Shown here: piece after piece, positions 7,379-12,473 of the stretch
Position numbering within the stretch: the stretch's first letter is position 1
How the letters are laid out: the number at the start of each line of letters is the position of its first letter
Source: an uncultured Parabacteroides sp.
Lineage (GTDB): Bacteria > Bacteroidota > Bacteroidia > Bacteroidales > Tannerellaceae
NCBI GenBank assembly: GCA_900552465.1
Contig: URZO01000115.1
Span: 1-12,473, forward strand
DNA length: 12,473 nucleotides
Direction: 5' to 3'
Made by a program: the position numbers and the translations under genes
The notes under the pieces: generated by a model
Database searches by the model: none
What the model saw: the letters and a program-made list of their open reading frames with translations, nothing else
Told to the model about the DNA's origin: nothing

Positions 7379-8419
7379 ATGGAGTTTTCAGCCCAACAAA
7401 TAGCGAGTGTTTTAGGAGGAACCGTTGAAGGCAACCCTGAAGTGAAAGTGAACAACTTCTCTAAAATAGAAGAAGGAAAACCGGGAACATTATCATTCCT
7501 GGCCAATCCCAAATACGAACATTTCATCTATAATACTGAAGCAAGCATTGTTTTGGTAAACAATGATTTCACTCCTGCCGAACCGGTAAAAGCGACCTTG
7601 GTAAAGGTTGCCAACGCTTATGCTTCGCTTGCCATACTGCTGAATATGGTAGAACAGGCGAAAGCGAAAAAAGCAGGAATAGATGCCACAGCCTTTATAG
7701 CTGCTTCGGCAACAGTCGGCGAAGACTGCTATGTCGGAAATTTCGCCTATATCGGCGAAAACGTGAAGATCGGTAAGAATTGCCGGATCTATCCGCATGC
7801 TTACATTGGCGACAACGTAACGATCGGAGAAAACTGCACGATCTATCCGCACGCAACTATCTATAACGGATGTGTGATTGGCAACAACTGTATCCTGCAC
7901 GCCGGAAGCGTAATCGGATCAGACGGTTTCGGCTTTGCTCCCGAAGGCGATAATTACAAAAAGATTCCCCAGCTGGGCAATGTCGTTCTGGAAGACGATG
8001 TTGAGATCGGAGCCAATACGACGATCGATCGTGCTGTTATGGATTCGACTATCATCCGCAGGGGCGTAAAACTGGATAACCTGGTACAGATCGCCCATAA
8101 CGTGGAAGTCGGCGAAAATACGGTTATGGCAGCCCAGGTTGGCATTGCCGGTTCCGTTAAGATCGGCAGCCATTGTATGTTTGGAGGACAAGCCGGACTA
8201 TCCGGTCATATTCATGTAGCCGACCATGTCGTATTCGGTGCACAATGCGGTGTCATCAGCGACGTAAAAGAGCCGGCTACTCTGTTGGGAGCTCCGGCTA
8301 TCAACGCAAAAGCATTTATGCGCTCAAGCGCCATCTTCAACCGTTTGCCGGATATGTACCGCCAAATGGGGCAGATGCAACGTGAAATAGAGCAATTAAA
8401 AAAAGAACTTAATAAATAA
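7379..8419 (+). CDS. lpxD: UDP-3-O-acylglucosamine N-acyltransferase
   Basis: Third step of lipid A synthesis: transfer of a 3-hydroxyacyl chain from acyl-ACP to the 2-amino group of UDP-3-O-acyl-glucosamine. The 346-residue protein begins with the LpxD uridine-binding domain (about 1-95, with FSKIEEGKPGTLSFLANPKY at 27-46). It then runs through a left-handed beta-helix of hexapeptide repeats (about 100-300, e.g. IGENVKIGKNCRIYPHAYIG) and ends in a charged helix (about 329-346) that trimerises in the family. His240 in LVQIAHNVEVGENT corresponds to the catalytic histidine of E. coli LpxD. The alternative, LpxA, is excluded by the N-terminal domain and by the separate lpxA downstream. It ends 13 bases before lpxC/fabZ, indicating an operon. 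Confidence 0.96.
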   Translation: MEFSAQQIASVLGGTVEGNPEVKVNNFSKIEEGKPGTLSFLANPKYEHFIYNTEASIVLVNNDFTPAEPVKATLVKVANAYASLAILLNMVEQAKAKKAGIDATAFIAASATVGEDCYVGNFAYIGENVKIGKNCRIYPHAYIGDNVTIGENCTIYPHATIYNGCVIGNNCILHAGSVIGSDGFGFAPEGDNYKKIPQLGNVVLEDDVEIGANTTIDRAVMDSTIIRRGVKLDNLVQIAHNVEVGENTVMAAQVGIAGSVKIGSHCMFGGQAGLSGHIHVADHVVFGAQCGVISDVKEPATLLGAPAINAKAFMRSSAIFNRLPDMYRQMGQMQREIEQLKKELNK

Positions 8420-8432
8420 ATCAGATATACGT

Positions 8433-9818
8433 ATGCAGAAACAGAAGACGCTTGCCACGAGTTTCTCTATGCAAGGAAAAGGGTTGCATACGGGGTTGGA
8501 CATTCAAATCACATTCCACCCTGCACCCGAAAATCATGGATATAAGATAAAACGTGTTGACCTGGAAGGAGAACCTGTAATCGATGCCGTAGCCGAAAAT
8601 GTAGCCGGAACCCAGAGAGGGACCGTGCTTTCCAAAAACGGCATTCAGGTAAGTACTATTGAACATGCAATGGCAGCCTTATATGCCTACGAAATAGACA
8701 ACTGCCTGATAGAAGTGAATGCCCCCGAATTTCCGATCCTGGACGGCAGCTCCCGCTTCTTTAGCGAAGAGATACAAAAAGCCGGTGTCGTAGAACAGAA
8801 CGCACCGAAAGATTATTATATAGTAAAGCATAAAATCGAAGTGAAGGATGAAGAGACCGGTTCTTCGCTCATTATCCTTCCGGATGATAAGTTCAGTGTC
8901 AATGTACTGATTTCTTTCGATTCGCCCGTGCTCTCCAACCAATTCGCCACCCTGAACGATTTAAGCGAATTCCCGACAGAACTGGCCGCTTCCCGTACAT
9001 TCGTATTTGTCCGCGAAGTGGAAATGTTGCTGCAGAACAACCTGATCAAAGGCGGAGACCTCGACAATGCGATCGTGATCTACGACCAGAAAGTGTCCCA
9101 GGAAGTACTCGATAACCTGGCGGACAAGCTGAACATCCCGCACAAGGATGTGAAAGACCTGGGCTACATCAATAACAAACCGTTAGTGTTCGACAACGAA
9201 CCGGCACGCCATAAACTGATCGACGTGATCGGCGACCTGGCATTGATCGGTAAACCGATCCGGGGCCGGGTGATTGCAACCCGCCCGGGACATAAGGTCA
9301 ACAACCAGCTGGCACGCATGATCCGCAAGGACATCAAGCTGAACGAAGTTCAGGCTCCGATATACGATCCGAACAACGCGCCGGTGATGGACATCAACCG
9401 TATCCGCGAGTTGCTCCCGCACCGTTACCCGTTCCTGCTGGTCGACAAGATCATCGAGATAGGCGGCAACTATATCGTAGGTGTAAAAAACATCACAAGC
9501 AACGAACCGTTCTTTACAGGCCATTTCCCGCAGGAACCGGTTATGCCGGGCGTATTGCAGGTGGAAGCGATGGCACAGACCGGTGGGCTGCTCGTTTTGA
9601 ATTCGGTTGACGAACCGGAACGCTACTCTACTTATTTCATGAAGATCGACGGCGTCAAATTCCGTCAGAAGGTTGTTCCGGGTGACACGCTGATCCTGCG
9701 TCTGGAACTGCTGGCTCCGATACGCCGGGGTATTTCAACCATGAAAGGTTATGTCTTCGTAGGCGATAAGTTAGTGAGCGAAGCCGAATTTATGGCACAG
9801 ATTGTCAAAAACAAATAA
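8433..9818 (+). CDS. lpxC/fabZ: Bifunctional UDP-3-O-acyl-GlcNAc deacetylase / 3-hydroxyacyl-ACP dehydratase
   Basis: A natural fusion of two enzymes. Residues 1 to about 308 are LpxC, the committed zinc deacetylase of lipid A synthesis: STIEH gives Glu77 (general base) and zinc ligand His78, HKLID gives ligands His260 and Asp264, and GH at 286-287 supplies the second catalytic histidine, His287. The NAPEFPILDGSS segment is at 96-107. Residues about 315-461 are FabZ, the hotdog-fold dehydratase of fatty-acid elongation, with GHFP at 363-366 (catalytic His364) and QVEAMAQ at 376-382 (catalytic Glu378). The frame is continuous, with no stop or frameshift at the joint (about base 9375). This fusion is well known in Bacteroidota. 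It lies 13 bases after lpxD and 12 before lpxA. Both activities use or compete for 3-hydroxyacyl-ACP-derived intermediates, so fixing them one to one is functionally plausible. Confidence 0.97.
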   Translation: MQKQKTLATSFSMQGKGLHTGLDIQITFHPAPENHGYKIKRVDLEGEPVIDAVAENVAGTQRGTVLSKNGIQVSTIEHAMAALYAYEIDNCLIEVNAPEFPILDGSSRFFSEEIQKAGVVEQNAPKDYYIVKHKIEVKDEETGSSLIILPDDKFSVNVLISFDSPVLSNQFATLNDLSEFPTELAASRTFVFVREVEMLLQNNLIKGGDLDNAIVIYDQKVSQEVLDNLADKLNIPHKDVKDLGYINNKPLVFDNEPARHKLIDVIGDLALIGKPIRGRVIATRPGHKVNNQLARMIRKDIKLNEVQAPIYDPNNAPVMDINRIRELLPHRYPFLLVDKIIEIGGNYIVGVKNITSNEPFFTGHFPQEPVMPGVLQVEAMAQTGGLLVLNSVDEPERYSTYFMKIDGVKFRQKVVPGDTLILRLELLAPIRRGISTMKGYVFVGDKLVSEAEFMAQIVKNK

Positions 9819-9830
9819 TTATATAAGGTA

Positions 9831-10616
9831 ATGAGTATATCCCCCTTAGCAGTCGTTCATCCCGAAGCAAAGATCGGTCAGAACACAACGATTGACCCGT
9901 TTGCCGTAATCGAGAAAGATGTCGTAATCGGTGAAAACTGCCGTATTCATTCGCATGTAACGATTCTGGACGGCGCACGAATCGGTAATAATTGTAATGT
10001 ATTTCCGGGAGCCGTGATCGCCGGTATTCCCCAGGACTTGAAGTTCAAAGGAGAAAAGACAATCGCCGAGATCGGCGACAACACAACGCTCCGCGAATGT
10101 GTGACAATAAATCGCGGAACAGCCTCCAAAGGGAAAACGGTTGTAGGCCGCAACTGCCTGATCATGGCTTATTCCCATATTGCCCACGACTGCGTGCTGA
10201 AAGATAATATCATTATCGGTAACGCTTCGCAGATTGCCGGGGAAGTAGAGATTGACGACTATGCAATCGTGAGCGGAGGCAGCCTGGTCCACCAGTTTTC
10301 CCGCATCTCCAAACATGTAATGGTGCAGGGCGGTTCGCGCATCGGCAAGGATATTCCTCCTTACACGCTGATCGGACGCGACCCGATCGTCTACTGTGGT
10401 ATCAACATCGTAGGCTTGCGCCGTCGCGGTTTCACCAATCAGCAGGTATTCCTGATCCAGGATATCTACCGGACGCTTTACACGCGCGGCCTCAACAATA
10501 CGGAAGCATTGAAAGCAATCGAAACAGAATACGAACCCAGCGAAGAACGTGATTTGATCCTCAACTTCATCAAATCATCTCAGCGCGGTATTGTCAGAGG
10601 TTCGATTGACGAGTAA
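9831..10616 (+). CDS. lpxA: UDP-N-acetylglucosamine O-acyltransferase
   Basis: First step of lipid A synthesis: 3-O-acylation of UDP-GlcNAc from 3-hydroxyacyl-ACP. The 261-residue length is typical. Hexapeptide repeats from the start (IGQNTTIDPFAVIEKDVVIG) form the left-handed beta-helix, followed by an alpha-helical C-terminal domain from about residue 190. In MAYSHIAHDC (112-121), His119 corresponds to the catalytic His125 of E. coli. HQF at 154-156 matches the acyl-site HQF of E. coli. The position equivalent to the E. coli chain-length ruler Gly173 is Gly167 by my hand alignment, with Gln166 before it; glycine there is compatible with long acyl chains, as known for Bacteroidota lipid A. 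lpxB is not in the window. It is the last gene of the lpx group. Confidence 0.96.
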   Translation: MSISPLAVVHPEAKIGQNTTIDPFAVIEKDVVIGENCRIHSHVTILDGARIGNNCNVFPGAVIAGIPQDLKFKGEKTIAEIGDNTTLRECVTINRGTASKGKTVVGRNCLIMAYSHIAHDCVLKDNIIIGNASQIAGEVEIDDYAIVSGGSLVHQFSRISKHVMVQGGSRIGKDIPPYTLIGRDPIVYCGINIVGLRRRGFTNQQVFLIQDIYRTLYTRGLNNTEALKAIETEYEPSEERDLILNFIKSSQRGIVRGSIDE

Positions 10617-10634
10617 ATAAGGTGATAATATGGC

Positions 10635-10700
10635 AATGTGCCAATTAAATTCATACTCTCATTGGCATATTGGCACATTATTTTATTGGCACATTATTTT
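10635..10700. repeat. Direct and inverted short repeats built on ATTGGCACATT
   Basis: attggcacattatttt occurs twice in perfect tandem (10669-10684 and 10685-10700), preceded by a partial unit attggcat (10661-10668). The exact reverse complement of the 11-base core, aatgtgccaat, lies at 10635-10645. The inverted copy can pair with any of the direct ones, for example as a hairpin of 10635-10645 with 10661-10671 (one mismatch, 15-base loop). It could act as an A/T-rich terminator for lpxA, as an operator, or be a member of a dispersed intergenic repeat family; sequence alone does not decide. Confidence 0.85.
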
Positions 10701-10708
10701 TATTTTAC

Positions 10709-10716
10709 TACTTTTG
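10709..10716 (+). promoter_or_regulatory. -7 promoter box for the acidic protein and miaA
   Basis: TACTTTTG is an exact TAnnTTTG match ending 25 bases before the ATG at 10742, giving a leader of about 20 bases. The -33 position (TTGG at 10686-10689, 19-base spacer) falls inside the second copy of the 16-base tandem repeat, so the repeat and the promoter overlap. Confidence 0.7.
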
Positions 10717-10741
10717 AACCAACAAAAAACTAATAACGATT

Positions 10742-11302
10742 ATGGTATTTAGATTTCTAATTCTATCAGATGAAGTTGACGACTTCAAACGCGAGATAAA
10801 GATCGACTCGGAAGCTACATTCCTGGATTTGTACAATGCCATTATGGACTCTGTTGGGTACACAAAAGATCAGATGTGTTCTTTCTTCATCTGCGATGAC
10901 GACTGGAGCAAGAATACGGAAATCACCCTGGTTGAGATGGATACCACTTCTGAAGTGGACAATTATATAATGGAAGATACGCGTCTGGAAGAACTTCTGG
11001 AAGACGAACACCAGAAGTTGCTTTTCGTCTTCGATTATATGACCGAACGCGCTTTCTTCATGGAACTCCGCGAGATCATCCCCGGAAAGGATCTGGACAA
11101 GCCCGTATGCAGCAAGTCTATAGGTGAACCGCCTGTGCAAATCATGTCGTTCGACGATATGGACCCGAAAGCCGGCAGCACCGAAATCGGCGAAGATTTC
11201 TATGGCGATTCCGAATACGATATTGACGAACTCGACAAAGAAGGTTTCGACGGACTCGGCGACGGACCGATGGACAATCCGTACGACGACGAGCGTTTCT
11301 GA
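10742..11302 (+). CDS. Acidic pRiA4b ORF-3-like protein (IS1096 TnpR-passenger family), function unknown
   Basis: The first 110 or so residues resemble the plasmid pRiA4b ORF-3 domain: a short strand MVFRFLIL, the segment IKIDSEATFLDLYNAIMDSVGY (19-40), then FFICDDDW at 48-55 and LLFVFDY at 93-99. The family has no established biochemical role, and despite the family name nothing here suggests a recombinase. Residues about 136-186 are a strongly acidic tail (about 19 Asp/Glu in 51 residues, ending NPYDDERF) that is probably disordered. There is no signal peptide or membrane segment, so it should be cytoplasmic. It has its own promoter box and ends 3 bases before miaA, so the two are very likely co-transcribed and perhaps translationally coupled. 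The acidic tail could suggest binding to basic partners such as ribosomal or RNA-binding proteins; that is speculation. The domain assignment is from memory of the family. Confidence 0.8.
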   Translation: MVFRFLILSDEVDDFKREIKIDSEATFLDLYNAIMDSVGYTKDQMCSFFICDDDWSKNTEITLVEMDTTSEVDNYIMEDTRLEELLEDEHQKLLFVFDYMTERAFFMELREIIPGKDLDKPVCSKSIGEPPVQIMSFDDMDPKAGSTEIGEDFYGDSEYDIDELDKEGFDGLGDGPMDNPYDDERF

Positions 11303-11305
11303 TTA

Positions 11306-12208
11306 ATGAACTCCCTTGTCATCCTATTGGGGCCGACAGGAGTCGGCAAGACGGAACTGAGCCTGCGCATAGCAGAGCATTTCGGTTCACCGATCATTTC
11401 TTCCGACTCCCGTCAGCTCTACAAAGACCTTCCGATAGGCACGGCCGCCCCTACGGCTGAACAGATGGCACGTGTCCGGCACTATATGGTCGGCACCCTG
11501 TCACTCACCGATTATTACAGCGCAAGCAATTTTGAAGAAGATGTGATGGCCCTGCTCCGGGAACTTCACCGTACACACCCGACCGTTGTCATGACAGGCG
11601 GCAGTATGATGTATATCGATGCCGTCACAAAAGGGATTGACGACATCCCTACCGTCACACCCGAAATACGGGCTGCCATTTATAAAGAATTTGAAGAAAA
11701 GGGCCTTGCCCCCATCCTTGCCGAGCTGAAGGAAGCCGACCCCATACACTATGAAGAAGTAGACCGCAGTAACTACAAACGCGTAATCCATGCCGTCGAA
11801 ATCTGCCGCATGACCGGCAAACCTTATTCATCTTTCCGCACCAATACCCGCAAAGAGCGTCCGTTCCGTATCATACAGATCGGGCTGACCCGAGAGCGTG
11901 AAGAACTGTACGACCGCATCAACCGCCGCGTAGACCAGATGATGGCTGACGGCATGCTGGAAGAAGCACGCCGCGTCTATCCTTTCCGCGAACTGAACTC
12001 CCTCAACACGGTCGGCTACAAAGAACTGTTTAAATATCTGGATGGTGAATGGACATTGGATTTTGCCATCGAAAAGATCAAACGCAACTCCCGCGTTTAC
12101 GCCCGCAAACAGATGACCTGGTTCAAGCGGGACACTGACATCCGCTGGTTCCACCCGGATGAGGAAGAGGCGATACTCGCCTACGCTGATCAACAGGTCT
12201 CCGTATAG
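11306..12208 (+). CDS. miaA: tRNA dimethylallyltransferase (tRNA A37 isopentenylation)
   Basis: Transfers a dimethylallyl group from DMAPP to N6 of adenosine 37 in tRNAs that read UNN codons, supporting codon-anticodon pairing and frame maintenance. The 300-residue protein has the P-loop GPTGVGKT at residues 9-16 and the DSRQLYKDLPIGTAAPT block at 34-50, whose aspartate is the conserved catalytic residue of the family. It also has SASNFEEDV at 72-80, the GGSMMYIDA segment (about 97-105), and the C-terminal NTVGYKELFKYLDG and ARKQMTWFKRD motifs, which are standard for MiaA. Length is normal. It starts 3 bases after the upstream acidic gene, so it shares that promoter. Bacteroides species often carry two miaA paralogues; whether this is one of two cannot be told from the window. 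No clear terminator hairpin follows the stop. Confidence 0.96.
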   Translation: MNSLVILLGPTGVGKTELSLRIAEHFGSPIISSDSRQLYKDLPIGTAAPTAEQMARVRHYMVGTLSLTDYYSASNFEEDVMALLRELHRTHPTVVMTGGSMMYIDAVTKGIDDIPTVTPEIRAAIYKEFEEKGLAPILAELKEADPIHYEEVDRSNYKRVIHAVEICRMTGKPYSSFRTNTRKERPFRIIQIGLTREREELYDRINRRVDQMMADGMLEEARRVYPFRELNSLNTVGYKELFKYLDGEWTLDFAIEKIKRNSRVYARKQMTWFKRDTDIRWFHPDEEEAILAYADQQVSV

Positions 12209-12473
12209 TCCGCATTTCCCTTCTATAACTAATTTTCTATATGCAAAATTAAGGAAAGTGCCGACACGCCGACACTAAATTCCATAACATACTAAATCCT
12301 ATCCCATTACGCCTCTTCCCAAATAAAGTTTGCCGCCATTTTGCCGACACTGATCCGCCATTTTGCCGACACAAACCAGCTTTTCCTCAATAAAACAGGG
12401 CTATTCCGGTATGTACAAAAATGATGATTTATGGATGTGTTTATATCGACCGATGGTAACTCCTTCCCCTCTT
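12209..12473. other. Non-coding tail of the window
   Basis: No gene is recognisable in these 265 bases on either strand. Apart from the GCCGACAC repeats there is an A/T-rich stretch just after miaA without a clear terminator hairpin. A frame from the ATG at 12411 stays open to the window edge (21 codons), but it is too short to judge and has no ribosome-binding site or exact -7 box before it. Confidence 0.6.
12260..12372. repeat. Short direct repeats built on GCCGACAC
   Basis: gccgacac occurs four times: twice in perfect tandem at 12260-12267 and 12268-12275, and again at 12343-12350 and 12365-12372. The last two are part of an exact 18-base repeat, ccgccattttgccgacac (12333-12350 and 12355-12372), separated by tgat, so the period is 22 bases. 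The repeats lie in non-coding DNA after miaA. Function unknown; candidates are operator sites for a downstream gene outside the window or a dispersed intergenic repeat. Confidence 0.85.

Noticed and set aside
10635..10700. CRISPR array or attachment site in the repeat cluster
   Set aside because: The units are 16 bases in direct contact without spacers, and no cas, integrase or tRNA gene is near. The same applies to the repeats at 12260-12372.
10742..11302. Resolvase or transposon passenger, as the family name TnpR-passenger might suggest
   Set aside because: No serine or tyrosine recombinase motif, no terminal inverted repeats and no target duplication are seen. The gene sits in a housekeeping operon.
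12244..12251. Minus-strand TAATTTTG, a -7 box match just after miaA
   Set aside because: It would fire into the 3' end of miaA with no minus-strand gene to serve, and no -33 element lies at the right spacing. Matches to an 8-base motif with two free positions are expected by chance in A/T-rich DNA.
12411..12473. Open frame starting at ATG 12411 and running off the window edge
   Set aside because: Twenty-one codons without a recognisable motif, promoter or ribosome-binding site are not enough to call a gene.

Overview
The window is a stretch of core housekeeping chromosome from a member of the Bacteroidota, most likely order Bacteroidales; Parabacteroides or a close relative is my inference from protein flavour, not a proven assignment. 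The evidence is the promoters, which carry the Bacteroidota -7 box TAnnTTTG a few tens of bases upstream of starts, the A-rich leaders with almost no Shine-Dalgarno sequence, the fused lpxC-fabZ gene, and the divergent, long PurM. The GC content is moderate and even, and there is no transposase, integrase, phage gene, CRISPR array, tRNA or rRNA.

Layout. 1-410: rplS (ribosomal protein L19) closed by a strong bidirectional terminator. 561-2404: an alpha-phosphohexomutase (PgcA-type phosphoglucomutase) with its own promoter and terminator. 2405-2615: a short intergenic stretch with a perfect AT-rich palindrome and an orphan promoter-like box. 2616-3092 (minus): cytidine deaminase, divergent from 3182-4087, a secreted GH73 glucosaminidase with two LysM repeats; both have a -7 box in the shared 89-bp gap. 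4132-7292: purM, prfA and pyrF in close succession, combining purine synthesis, translation termination and pyrimidine synthesis. 7379-10616: lpxD, lpxC/fabZ and lpxA, tightly packed, forming the early acylation and deacetylation steps of lipid A synthesis plus the fatty-acid dehydratase that competes for the same 3-hydroxyacyl-ACP pool. 10617-10741: a repeat-rich promoter region. 10742-12208: an acidic pRiA4b ORF-3-like protein of unknown role and miaA (tRNA A37 dimethylallyltransferase), 3 bases apart and very probably co-transcribed. 12209-12473: non-coding, holding a second, unrelated set of short direct repeats.

I found no convincing undescribed multi-gene system. The points worth a second look are small: two different intergenic repeat clusters (one overlapping the promoter of the acidic gene), the palindrome with an orphan promoter-like box, the divergent PurM, and the conserved-looking pairing of an uncharacterised acidic protein with miaA.
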